Source: a virus. From it: 64,000 nt of DNA. How positions within the stretch are numbered: the stretch's first letter is position 1; each line of letters opens with the position of its first letter. The notes beneath the pieces were generated by a model. It was not told the DNA's origin, did not search any database, and worked only from the letters and a program-made list of their open reading frames with translations. The DNA is taken from IMG/VR virus record IMGVR_UViG_3300044634_000910, positions 16,435 through 80,434 of that record; one strand, given 5' to 3'. The position numbers were made by a program, and so were the translations under genes. Below are positions 50,201 to 56,660 of the stretch, in pieces.

Positions 50201-53063
50201 CATCTGGTACCCTATTTCCAGATACATTTGATTTTTGTAAATCTTTGTCTCCACGCAGTAATGATCCAACTAACTGCTTAACCATGTCAGTCTTTCTAAA
50301 TTTTCCATCCATGTTTGCAAATCTTGGATCGTAAGGAGACTCAAGTACAATAAATTTTCTTTGTCCTGTAGGATCTGTTGGGTCTATCATTGTTCTAATA
50401 GTTTGTTTTGGAACTACCATTCCTCTAGCAGCCTCTATCTCAGCCATGCGAACTTCTGCTAATGCAGTCTTCTCATCTATTGTTGGCTTTACTACTACGA
50501 TCTTGCCGTTAGGCTTTCTGTATACCCCGCCAATTCCACGCTCAGGAAAACTATAACCCTTAAAGCCTTGAAGTTTTGTTCCAAAGTTTGACGCTGGCAT
50601 GGTGCCAAATCTTCCAAGACTGGCCTGCTCTGATATCTTGTCTAGTATTTGTCTAGACTGTGATGCCTTGTCTGCACTAACTGGCATTCCAACAAATACT
50701 GGACCCTTGGGTGCTTCTGGATGAGGTTCATTCCATCCTTGTCTTGCATCGTTTTGTCTTCTATACTTTGCTTGCTGTGCTTTTCTAACTGCTGCGGGTC
50801 CATCAGATAGGGGTATTCCTCTGCCTGGTCCGCCAGGAAGTCTTCCAGCCATAAATCCTGGAACCTTGTCTTTAAACATTGCACTTATAAGACCTCTATA
50901 TTTGTTTGTTGTATCTGTAGGAATAACTGCTTCTCCTGGAGAAAGCATTGCTGGAACAACATCTCCTGCACCCTTTGGACCTGGAACGCTTAAAATACCT
51001 TCTTTGTACTTTTTAACTGGTGGCAAACCTCTTACTGCACGGGCTGCACCTGGTGCTCCACCTGCAAATAATGATGGGTTGGCAGTAGCCATTGCTCTCA
51101 TCTGTGTGCTTAGTGAGTTATAAGATGAGGCAAGAGCATTTACAGATGCTTTTTCAACATTGAAAACTTCTATCAATCTTGTGTGTGTCTGGTGAAGTTG
51201 TTGAGACGATGCAGCATTTTCAATCTGCTCTTGTGTCATATAGTTGAATCCTGCACCCATAACACTTGTTTGTCCGTTTAACTTGGCAATTCCTCCACGA
51301 AGCAGTGCAAACAATTTAATAACATTTGCAACACCATTCATAAGAAGACCAAATGTCATAAGCAGGATTGGTCCAAGCCCTGCAACTGCTGCAACAATTA
51401 TTGCAATAACCTTTTTTGTATTATCTCCAAGACCATTAAACTTTTCAAGTAGCCCTGAGAAAAACTTAACTACTGGAGTCAAGGCCTCTAGGAATGCTTT
51501 TCCTAATGGCATTATTTCTTTTTTAATGTTTTCTAATGCTGCTTGAAACTTAACACCAGTTGAATCTTCTATCTTCTTCATTTCTCTTTCGGATAGAATT
51601 GCTAATTCTTCTACTGATGCACCTGCTAACTTAAATGCTCTTGATGCTTGAGATCCGTCTTTTGTTACATTCTGAAACAGTGTTGACAAACGTGCAAACT
51701 GAAACTTACCAAACAACTGTTCAATTGCTCTTGCACGATTTAGTGGATCAAGTTCGTCTAACGCTCTAGCAAATCCAACTACGGTTCCCTTGATGTCTCC
51801 CTTGTTTGCCTCAACAAGTCCCTTTATGTTGATGCCTAATTTACCAAGAAACTTTGCTGATTTTTCAGATGGATTAATTAATGAAGCAAGACCAGACTTT
51901 AATGCGTTAGCACCTTCTGAGGCATTAATTCCACCTTCTTTCATAGCAGTTAAGAAGAAGGCCAAATCTTCTACATTTCCACCAAGTTGCTTTACAACTG
52001 GTGCTGCTTTAGGAATTGCAATCGTCAAGTCTTCAATAGATAGTAGTGTCTGGTTTTCTACTGCGTTAAGGAAATCAATCTTCTTTGCAAGTTCATCGCT
52101 AGAGATTCCAAATGCGCTTTGCAAAGATATTGTTGTTTCAAGTGCCTGCTGCTGTTCTATCTGACCAAGAACTGCTAACTTTGTTGCTGTTTGAACTTGT
52201 GCAGATAAGGCATCCCCTTGAAAACCTGCTGCTGCTGCAGTTGCAGCCATCTCCATAGTTTTTGTAACAGAGACTCCATACTTTACATATTCGCTTCCTA
52301 ATTTTTTTATATTTTGGACTGCTGCTTCAACTTCTGCGTCATTTGTAAAAGCATCTCCATAGACACGACGAAACTTTATAACCTCTGCATCTAGTTCTCT
52401 GAACGCTTTCGCTGCTGCAGCGCCGAACAAAGCAAGTGGCATTGTAAGACCAACCATTAACTGGCGACCTGCCCATTGAGTATTCTTACCGAAGTTTAGA
52501 AGTTGGGTTGAGCCTTGCTTTAATAATTGATTAAGAAACTGCTGTCTTTGTGCAGCGTATTGTATTCTTGTTCCAAGTTCTGTAAACTTTCCATTAGCCA
52601 TCTGCAGGCTTTTTGGCATAACTCGAATTGCATCCATAAATCCAGCATTGGACTTGTTCATCTGGATGTATTGTGCTTGTAGGGCCTTTACTCTATCTCT
52701 TCGAGCACGGTTAATAATTTCTCTTTCTGCTGCAAAAGCCCTGCCAAGAACACGAGTATTGGCAGTTGCTGCTGCCATTGTGTATCTGTAGTACTCACGA
52801 AGAGATAGTTTATTTTTTTCTAATGCGGATGTAAAAGCAAGTGTGCTGCCTGCAACTTTAACTTGACTTGCAGAAAAATGTCCTGTGGCTCCAACAGACT
52901 GAATAAGTTGTGCGTTTAAACCTTTTTGAGCATTTGCAGCAGCCAGGTTGCCCTCAGCAAGTGATTGATGAAACTTACTGAGGCCTGCCTGTAGTTGACG
53001 AAGTTGTGCGAGAGCGGCAGTTGTATTAAAATTAATATTTATATTAGAGTTTACATCTGCCAA
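41220..53063 (-). CDS. Tape measure protein, 3947 aa, with embedded domains
   Basis: Determines tail length and is ejected with DNA. Residues about 270-465: TP901-type core (MEMAATAAAAGFQGD..., LAFFLTAMKEGGINASEGA). Hydrophobic helices near 555-590 and 1653-1714. Three copies of the tape-measure signature DTVPAMLTPGEFV, near 701 (variant DVVPAMLSPGEAV), 3190 and 3865. Long coiled coils near 2750-3050. About 820-1035 has a kinase-like pattern (GGVYRKPNGKIVVVKP, later GDKDLQKSN and VFDRASG). About 3590-3765 has an ADP-ribosyltransferase-like pattern (MKRGVHRHG, FGPGLYSATSPL). The latter two are proposals. Length would imply a tail of several hundred nm at about 0.15 nm per residue, less if these domains fold independently. 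Confidence 0.93.
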   Translation of the reverse strand: MADVNSNININFNTTAALAQLRQLQAGLSKFHQSLAEGNLAAANAQKGLNAQLIQSVGATGHFSASQVKVAGSTLAFTSALEKNKLSLREYYRYTMAAATANTRVLGRAFAAEREIINRARRDRVKALQAQYIQMNKSNAGFMDAIRVMPKSLQMANGKFTELGTRIQYAAQRQQFLNQLLKQGSTQLLNFGKNTQWAGRQLMVGLTMPLALFGAAAAKAFRELDAEVIKFRRVYGDAFTNDAEVEAAVQNIKKLGSEYVKYGVSVTKTMEMAATAAAAGFQGDALSAQVQTATKLAVLGQIEQQQALETTISLQSAFGISSDELAKKIDFLNAVENQTLLSIEDLTIAIPKAAPVVKQLGGNVEDLAFFLTAMKEGGINASEGANALKSGLASLINPSEKSAKFLGKLGINIKGLVEANKGDIKGTVVGFARALDELDPLNRARAIEQLFGKFQFARLSTLFQNVTKDGSQASRAFKLAGASVEELAILSEREMKKIEDSTGVKFQAALENIKKEIMPLGKAFLEALTPVVKFFSGLLEKFNGLGDNTKKVIAIIVAAVAGLGPILLMTFGLLMNGVANVIKLFALLRGGIAKLNGQTSVMGAGFNYMTQEQIENAASSQQLHQTHTRLIEVFNVEKASVNALASSYNSLSTQMRAMATANPSLFAGGAPGAARAVRGLPPVKKYKEGILSVPGPKGAGDVVPAMLSPGEAVIPTDTTNKYRGLISAMFKDKVPGFMAGRLPGGPGRGIPLSDGPAAVRKAQQAKYRRQNDARQGWNEPHPEAPKGPVFVGMPVSADKASQSRQILDKISEQASLGRFGTMPASNFGTKLQGFKGYSFPERGIGGVYRKPNGKIVVVKPTIDEKTALAEVRMAEIEAARGMVVPKQTIRTMIDPTDPTGQRKFIVLESPYDPRFANMDGKFRKTDMVKQLVGSLLRGDKDLQKSNVSGNRVPDVSNAGVFDRASGFRDYAENMPSFREQAMVNLLGVKGGARKDFALATAPIAAKMTPKQYDDEIKGEINRSIPIVEKVIKSWDRDLLPEEKIVYNNMLERLKAGAKVEWDEFQPIHARAGQDVIKAKKGVNSDATPSETKKQQSLYEMAALRDKSKTQIDKLVKQLNQDIENTLKELKNTNPAQYKKAMALLEKSGVTPKADGSINFKESKVYSDFIEKNLFYKDGAFHTAKAIEKGQSPTTSAKTYDAIKNQILYRMGAAPKPGKETFSNKPFTPGRLHEDLTSTTQSGGWRANIDPKSDLYKALDAAEKDHKARNVQNPKNVVLNKLRTQMLADGYTVKQIDAMLRTELSHLSKTGEAGLGPEKWKSGFAKFDLRLINSYVNPGGKPGKPIENPRLAKILNWDARNGNVLFNPTQTAELKKALEFMKTGAHPVTEAQARLVRAAAEAQVRADEHLAKYKKENNGAKPKGFPDLGSVKQAKAVSLLLRERLGGGYYQGTPTIYRLGPGSVLAQPGEYLADLENRTADKLSVGNTQSRPMGASPSTGKTSDNLTVEETQTKRVVTKDQARKGGFTMRSKSTGDSSVKLTPYQRQELKKIATKYPNLSETQLMDTLRRKLKADENIIKSKEKEGASAAKAARRAEQLPKQQAAQQARLDRIERDRQTRIIQASKDQDKANRMNRAIDSKKQRMLRQEKVGRWSGGASMALGTAGMGLMMAGQQGAGMAAMGASAVAGMAPMLAGMSSFGLALTALVTVGGGLFILDKMAKKAAESQSKFVDKVTATTEQMSAVGAITDKVGASELYKRKRQQGTGNRFTAGFERGKEQFGETFISSEVGKTVYESFKKNLTAGGIASAKQISLQLAAYVSDGVMSAEQAHSVASQIGIELNNSTLTSQISGNLLELIGPEGQDLKTDPLNVRVNLVREQGKINEDVVKGMQDAIGQDYQWWNPAKFFAPVFTESAGEKAAATTAALGVSSLELAQAQQDSLSKYYDTQIEVLRKQKEITSDKAKQKKIDDEIAALEGKKKDGLSSLRNESKKLLNDQVANYKKVKNIGLSGDDYYSKAFMNSVDTQVRTKFEGDPYADVFLGSAKNNLKSEELEVKIKTFVAYEGATPEVGTSLISMFGKGEKNEAQLDAALDLLITQDSAETIELVNALSILESESDAKRIFIKIIEKDPAERSDLIDAIGLVQKLQGKEINIDAFFSSKDENGNSIDPMAKLEALTKSLKAIDDVKGPITKQVLIETKEIGGVSLDGLIPIFDRWKNQPQEVIRTVIAQYIAIHKTITDGDISAARARDMAKAVSQGIPSHAASLIANSPTDKAYRDKIAGDTVMQMTDQEIASKAANDLLDDDSGGSKKADPFQFILERLKNVRNAAINAAGGIKELNKALAEGNSKSVQNKFRGIEQQMNAQGRNRQFIDFAMSQDPTEQKKYFTTAGSKIKTGKNKGRILNPYDSKKLLPKTAKSGDVVLSELGELYNKAFDAAVVGEFNSYASKSILLLNEQEAVRRKLVAAGYDAVSIENILQDEYTTAAIATGKITDEELKTNVELSKQLTNRQKINNLIAKGSEALNQQKNIKQIPDVIKFLGSQGVSSKALKDIIGDPESLAEAIAAMEDYKSGAAGAADRLKDIVAGLKAIQANSNIKIALEFAVKNVADQIRDGADAATKVMDSKRTVYSYLNRSQLESATSAYRDPNKAPQQVGKIATANVAARYKAAGVAIPTIPAGASLNSIGKERASLGKTIDIASSNLQSIQRSRSEIQDKIANAQNDLEKALDAVNNSFDQTIKGIEDVIKKYENNIKSIEKSIKAKEDEIKTKFIDKIEAFNKENQMLNNDLAIMDKAAEDINEKYDKQVEALQQVNDLNKQIIDSQGQQLGLADALSQGDIAAAARVAQEMRAASANSQADMIMQGLELSRTNELGSLTGAESKMTRDEISERQFVISQEIYRLETDPARLAIEKEIEALNLSILRIQESITLEQEKIEAQEVLRAAALKAAEAAHIAAVANLKAQEASLLEQEKTQAEILRKLEAQDLELASQEAYLQSIADEAVAIDETTGMTLEKWQETVDKITAVDELAKSYAIALAAAETSAANTSTSWSTILDTINKIPKSVETDQIINEIRNITEYITRYVTTVNLGGSGGNDGKTGSDKAAKDAADKAAKDAADKAAKDAADKAAKAAADGALKLLKDAEAKADAESAADAWLGSFGNWGGLSSGGVVPKYFADGGFTPKGTDTVPAMLTPGEFVVRKSAVDQYGEGFLNDINVQRFSTGGTVSAPHGLGMSSMGSAKPKAKEEEKRATSLFDKKIWEKTANFFALPSIAKTALDIAKYGGIPQMFAAKLAGQPMKSDIKDNLNAALAVAPFPGLKAVKPIINKIGNVIPKRIKESLGKNGIDIFSKVASKANDAPAPTTSLVEEKLTIPTASTGKGEWDSTEWGKYDDWVPGPLPLKSRIASALYGNGGPIGRALESAFLAPGRFASNLQIPLQSAWKYGGKDTNINESFLSTKLGSTLASKAVPYVSDLGKKINPRRLHETDIQDLSYLQKSMFDESKKYSNASYSNMFKNIGKDMMDPVKVTLGKLKEAIVAPIAKRLADTNFGRNISLARLTREVGGDDAEAFVKHYKTQAIIDSIPGGLGALITMKRGVHRHGKPIDDLPSPLERYLKSKTDPTATPVNAFGPGLYSATSPLMSKEHFGQFGSYQYGIDLEPRAIAKVLSSKGFIDPEGLKKFKEAYVKKTGIQPRDMSSINADITDPFMQELLKAGYIGYRHGDAYTNWGVGNIPGMNLKVVDAPDLQAVVKDGRVVMVPRTDIPAIVEPNLKETSKIGTSKSAVATMLGTVAGITGLSLYGASKAIASIPSLGSTSQVSSDDKVLSGGFGSGGGGGMASMMMLSKGGLVPSYFAKGGYASGTDTIPAMLTPGEFVMSKYAVQSHGADTMRAINNGSSVGDSVYNYSISVNVKSDANPDEIARVVMTQIKGIDSQKLRGNRL
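43663..43748 (-). repeat. 24-bp tandem repeat in tape measure
   Basis: GCCGCTTTGTCTGCTGCATC-type 24-bp unit starting at 43663, 43687, 43711 and 43735 (last one partial). Encodes repeated AAKDAADK heptad-like units, so it extends a helical coiled coil. No CRISPR features. Confidence 0.92.
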
Positions 53064-53085
53064 TTCTCAAACACCTCTTTTTATT

Positions 53086-53412
53086 TTATTTTGTCAACGA
53101 AGTTAGTACTGCGCTTGTGTCGTTGTTCTGAACACCTGATGCTGCATCAATAATTTCGTAAACTGTAGGAAGATCTAGAAGTTCTTCTAGTGCTGCCTTA
53201 TCTTCTGCCAATTCTGGCTTGAATTGTTTCATTGCAATTTGTGCACATTCAATAAGGATATCCATAGACTTATCGTTGTCTTCGGAAACTCCTGAAAGCA
53301 ATGCAAACTTAGCCATAAATGGTCTAAGTAAAGATAACTTAAGTGGTCTTACTTCAATTTCTGTTCCGTCTATTAGTTTGACGCTTCTATTTTTTAAAGG
53401 CTTGTCAGCCAT
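53086..53412 (-). CDS. Tail assembly chaperone (G-like)
   Basis: 108 aa. Position directly before the tape measure is the classic place for a tail chaperone. Its body (KLIDGTEIEVRPLKLSLLRP, LIECAQIAMKQFKPELA, LDLPTVYEIIDAASGV) is clearly paralogous to the N-terminal half of the gene directly upstream. No slippery heptamer is visible at its end, so it is a short chaperone made as a separate gene. AAGGAGG lies before the ATG. Confidence 0.7.
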   Translation of the reverse strand: MADKPLKNRSVKLIDGTEIEVRPLKLSLLRPFMAKFALLSGVSEDNDKSMDILIECAQIAMKQFKPELAEDKAALEELLDLPTVYEIIDAASGVQNNDTSAVLTSLTK

Positions 53413-53440
53413 AGTTTTCCTCCTTGTAGGTTAACAATTA

Positions 53441-53449
53441 ATTATACCA
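53441..53449 (-). promoter_or_regulatory. Extended -10 promoter of chaperone-tape measure
   Basis: Minus-strand TGGTATAAT that overlaps the stop of the upstream chaperone gene, with a leader of about 25 nt containing AAGGAGG. Confidence 0.6.
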
Positions 53450-54146
53450 CGTTGGACGGTGTAGATTCGTCTAATTTTTCATAGGTTAAGCCCATACCAA
53501 TTCCAAAACCTGCTTTTTGTGCATTAATTCCTTGAAGTGCAACAATATCTTTAGAGTCTGCTGCCTGGCCACCACTGAATACCCTTGCCTTCATTTCTTC
53601 CCATGCGTTTCCTTTGCCACTGGCTTTGTCTAAATCAACACCTTGCATGGCAGCAAGAAATTTCTTTTGAGAATAGTCAAGATCTCTTTTTGCTTTTAGT
53701 GTTGCTACAATCTCTGGCATGGACATAGATGATTCTAACTCGTCATAGTCTTTCCATATTCCGAGCAAAAAAACCTCAGATTCCAACTCTGCTAAATCTA
53801 ACTCATCCCAGGTTGACCCACTTTCTGTTGCTTGAGTCTTTACTGGTTCTTCAGACTTTTCATTTATCTTTATACCTGCCGAAAAATCTAATAGTTTATA
53901 AATTGTTGGCATATCGATATTATCTTCTAATTCTTCTTGTGTCTTTATGCTTGGATAATACTGCCTCATTGTAATTGTTGCACACTTAGACAAATAATGA
54001 ATTGCCTCGTCATCTCCATTTGATTTTTTTACATTCTCAAATTCTTCTAAAAATAACTTTAAGTATTTTATCTTTAATGGAGTAATATATAGTTCTGTTC
54101 CATCAAAAAGTTCAATGGTTGAGGTTTTGTATATTTCTGTAGGCAT
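53442..54146 (-). CDS. Tail assembly chaperone with extension (GT-like)
   Basis: 234 aa from MPTEIYKTSTIELFDG; the ATG lies 6 nt after a -10 box (leaderless), and the frame to 54176 is rejected. Residues 1-105 are paralogous to the 53086-53412 gene (ELFDGTELYITPLKIKYLK, LSKCATITMRQYYPSI, IDMPTIYKLLDFSAGI). The rest (LLGIWKDYDELESSMSMPEI) looks like a T-type extension that binds the tape measure. So a G/GT set is made from two genes instead of a programmed frameshift. Confidence 0.68.
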   Translation of the reverse strand: MPTEIYKTSTIELFDGTELYITPLKIKYLKLFLEEFENVKKSNGDDEAIHYLSKCATITMRQYYPSIKTQEELEDNIDMPTIYKLLDFSAGIKINEKSEEPVKTQATESGSTWDELDLAELESEVFLLGIWKDYDELESSMSMPEIVATLKAKRDLDYSQKKFLAAMQGVDLDKASGKGNAWEEMKARVFSGGQAADSKDIVALQGINAQKAGFGIGMGLTYEKLDESTPSNVV

Positions 54147-54152
54147 TATATA

Positions 54153-54161
54153 AGTATACCA
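54153..54161 (-). promoter_or_regulatory. Extended -10 promoter, leaderless
   Basis: Minus-strand TGGTATACT. Six bases (TATATA) separate it from the ATG of the GT-like chaperone at 54146. It lies next to the terminator at 54161-54194. Confidence 0.6.
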
Positions 54162-54194
54162 AACAGAAAGGCCCAACCCCGAAGGATTGAGCCT
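54161..54194 (-). terminator. Intrinsic terminator after tail tube gene
   Basis: 11-bp stem (54184-54194 with 54169-54179) capped by a TTCG tetraloop, followed by TTCTGTTT on the minus strand. Confidence 0.85.
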
Positions 54195-54212
54195 CTCGTA
54201 TATTAAGTTGTA

Positions 54213-54836
54213 TTATGCTGCTGGGATAGTGCGGTCTACGATCTTACCGTATGACGCATCATCATTTGGAAGAAGACGGAATGATACTTCGAACATTGTC
54301 GCTTCATCTCTCTTTGCAGATACTGTTACGCTCTCGATTGAGAGTGCACGGTATGCTACGTAAACTCTTTCGAGTTCGTCTCCAATTGCACAATCTCCAG
54401 TTCCTGGACCAACTGCAACCAAACCACGTTCGACTGGGCATTCGCCGATGTCTCCTGCTGAAAGATTAAGTGTTGGGTTTCCTGATACTGTTGATAGATC
54501 TCCATCCTTGCCTGCTAGTGCAAACAATAGGTTCTCTAGTGTTGATTCTGCGAATGTAGTATTTAGGTTTACCTGCATGCCTTGCTTGAACAACTTAGCA
54601 ACGTCAAGTACCTGGTCTACTGCTACTTCACCGAAATCTGGCTGGAATTGAATTTCCAAACCATTCATTGTGTAACCAACATTGCGGAAGTCTGTATCAT
54701 TTGAGAGAGTCTCTCTGTATGATGTTCCTGCTACATATGCTGGAAGTCCTGCGTCTGTGAGTACGCCGTCTTCATGTGTGAAGAGGGCTGCTGCTCCAAC
54801 AATAATATTGTTGCTGCTACCACGTGTATATGCCAT
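54213..54836 (-). CDS. Major tail tube protein
   Basis: 207 aa from MAYTRGSSNNIIVGAAALFT; GAGGTG lies before it. Beta-rich with RNVGYTMNGLEIQFQPDFG (typical of siphophage tube proteins that give repeated rings), GELAV-like DQVLDVAKLFKQG, and C-terminal EVSFRLLPNDDASYG. Position between the connector genes and the tail chaperones, its own promoter and terminator, and more ordered codon use for high expression fit this role. Confidence 0.8.
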   Translation of the reverse strand: MAYTRGSSNNIIVGAAALFTHEDGVLTDAGLPAYVAGTSYRETLSNDTDFRNVGYTMNGLEIQFQPDFGEVAVDQVLDVAKLFKQGMQVNLNTTFAESTLENLLFALAGKDGDLSTVSGNPTLNLSAGDIGECPVERGLVAVGPGTGDCAIGDELERVYVAYRALSIESVTVSAKRDEATMFEVSFRLLPNDDASYGKIVDRTIPAA

Positions 54837-54890
54837 ATTTTTCACCTCTTTTTTTTCTTTTGGATTAAAAGGGCTTGTTTCCTCAAGTTA

Positions 54891-54899
54891 ATTATAACA
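54891..54899 (-). promoter_or_regulatory. Extended -10 promoter of tail tube gene
   Basis: Minus-strand TGTTATAAT. Leader of about 45 nt before the tube-protein ATG, and the gene is followed by a strong terminator, so it is a single-gene transcription unit. Confidence 0.65.
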
Positions 54900-54904
54900 C
54901 CCTT

Positions 54905-55540
54905 TTAAGGAAGGATTCCTGCGTCAGTAATAGTATCCTTATTATATCTTGGTCTATCTGCAGTTGAGCCTTCTGACTCTTCATACTTATTTGATACCTG
55001 GTGATACTCAAAGTCTATAATTATTTTGTTTCCGCCATATGTCCTGGCTGTTCCGAAATCTATTATATCTCTGACTTCTTCTAATTGATATACCTTAAAC
55101 TTATGGAAAAAGAATTTACAGTCCATTCCATCTATCTGGCCTTTGGCCTTTGCCCACTTGTTAATTTCTTCTGCAGTCTCGTCTTCACGATCCATTAGGC
55201 GAAGAACCTTCTCCTGAACCTGAACCATTTTTTCAGTAACATCACTTTCTGTTGCATAAAAATAATATAAAAGTTGCTCTTGTTTTATGTGTGGAAATGG
55301 CGATCTACGCATACGAACAAGCCTATCCCATGTAGCCATAACTCCAGCATAGGCAAGTCTTTGTGGCTCAATCGTACTTTCTGGAGTAATTATAATCCAA
55401 CTCTCTGTCAACTCATCGATTGATGCTGGTCGTGATGGGAAAAATGGAACTCCAATTCCTGTATCGAGTCCTATTTTTTCTTTTAGATATTCATTTATCC
55501 ATAGTACTGGTGTATTAAATACTGATGTTGATTCTGCCAT
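54905..55540 (-). CDS. Tail terminator / completion candidate
   Basis: 211 aa. Alpha/beta protein with NTPVLWINEYLKEKIG, SWIIITPESTIEPQRLAYAG, KFFFHKFKVYQLEEVRDIID and IIIDFEYHQVSNK. Position between the gp10-like gene and the major tail tube matches tail terminators, which cap the tube. No firm family match. Confidence 0.5.
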   Translation of the reverse strand: MAESTSVFNTPVLWINEYLKEKIGLDTGIGVPFFPSRPASIDELTESWIIITPESTIEPQRLAYAGVMATWDRLVRMRRSPFPHIKQEQLLYYFYATESDVTEKMVQVQEKVLRLMDREDETAEEINKWAKAKGQIDGMDCKFFFHKFKVYQLEEVRDIIDFGTARTYGGNKIIIDFEYHQVSNKYEESEGSTADRPRYNKDTITDAGILP

Positions 55541-56214
55541 TATCCCATCCTCCCTGCATTAGCAACCCACTGGTATCCAGTTTTTAGACCTAAAGATCTA
55601 CCGCCTCTTTTTGCTGAGCCAAGGTTTTTCTTATAGGTATTTGGAGTCTTAAAGTATTGTAGCAAACCGCTTGAGTTTAAAAATGATTGTCTAAAATATA
55701 CACCAAAGAAGTTATTAAGAACATTCTCAAACTGACCTTTTGTTTGTCCACCAGGGTTATCTACAGTTACTTCTGATGAAGTAAAAATTTCTTGTCCGTC
55801 AACCTCAAACCTTAAAGCGTTTGCTTTTTTAGGTCTAATCGTAACTGCAATCCCTTCTTCCATAATCTTTGCTTTATTATAAAAAGGTACATTTGATCCA
55901 TTTTTAATTGACTGTGATTGTTTTAAAGATGAAGTAAAAGTTATTCCTATCTTGGTTATTTTGTAATCAATATCAAATAATCTTGCCTCTGGGCTTCCAA
56001 CCTTATGCCATTCATAAATATGGTGAAGTAGTTCTGGAGACATTCTTGAGTTTACATCAACAAACTGTGATGCTAGTTCTGCTATTTTTGGTGCCAGATC
56101 CATGTAGAATGCAGACTTTCCTTTTTGTACTCCATCTAAAAATCCAGTAGAGTATTGCATTATGTTGTTTATTTCTTTTTGAAACTGTCTGCTATCTATA
56201 GTTAAACTCAGCAT
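55540..56214 (-). CDS. HK97 gp10-like head-tail protein
   Basis: 224 aa. Begins MLSLTIDSRQFQKEINNIMQ and continues with a helix, then a beta domain ending GTGYQW-like (GRSLGLKTGYQWVANAG). Resembles tail-component/gp10-type connectors in size and in order. One-base overlaps on both sides. Confidence 0.5.
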   Translation of the reverse strand: MLSLTIDSRQFQKEINNIMQYSTGFLDGVQKGKSAFYMDLAPKIAELASQFVDVNSRMSPELLHHIYEWHKVGSPEARLFDIDYKITKIGITFTSSLKQSQSIKNGSNVPFYNKAKIMEEGIAVTIRPKKANALRFEVDGQEIFTSSEVTVDNPGGQTKGQFENVLNNFFGVYFRQSFLNSSGLLQYFKTPNTYKKNLGSAKRGGRSLGLKTGYQWVANAGRMG

Positions 56215-56660
56215 TAGACATCTACCGCCTGATTTTCAGATCTACGGATTACTAAATTGTAATACTCAATACCGCCAAAAGGACCAACATACGGTTCTTG
56301 AGTTGCCACTTCAAAGATGGTTGACTTTCCTGCACGTGGGCCTGATGTCTCTGTGTATATATAATTACAGTTCTTGTCACGAATGTTTGTTAATATAATA
56401 TTTGTTATTGAGTGTGGGGCATCTAAACTTGAAATTCTTAAGTCTGTCTTTACTCTTCCAATTAGACTTGATCTTTGTGTGATATTTACATTTGGCCTTA
56501 CTTCTTCATTGCCTGCAGTTCCTACAGCATTAAAGTTTGCTGCTATAGTCTTATCTATAATCCAAGTTTTCTTAACATTGCCATAAGTTCCCTGCTCAAC
56601 AATTGGATAATATATATCTGCTTGCAATGGGAATATAAAATCTGGCTCTTCGCATATCAT
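56214..56660 (-). CDS. Head-tail stopper candidate
   Basis: 148 aa, nearly all beta (DFIFPLQADIYYPIVEQGTY, PHSITNIILTNIRDKNCNYI, EYYNLVIRRSENQAVD). Position in the connector series after the adaptor gene fits head-closure proteins (SPP1 gp16-like). Inferred from order. Confidence 0.5.
   Translation of the reverse strand: MICEEPDFIFPLQADIYYPIVEQGTYGNVKKTWIIDKTIAANFNAVGTAGNEEVRPNVNITQRSSLIGRVKTDLRISSLDAPHSITNIILTNIRDKNCNYIYTETSGPRAGKSTIFEVATQEPYVGPFGGIEYYNLVIRRSENQAVDV

Noticed and set aside
53086-53130. Programmed frameshift at the end of the short tail chaperone
   Set aside because: A-rich stretch after the stop but no X-XXY-YYZ slippery heptamer before it; a separate extended paralogue supplies the longer form.
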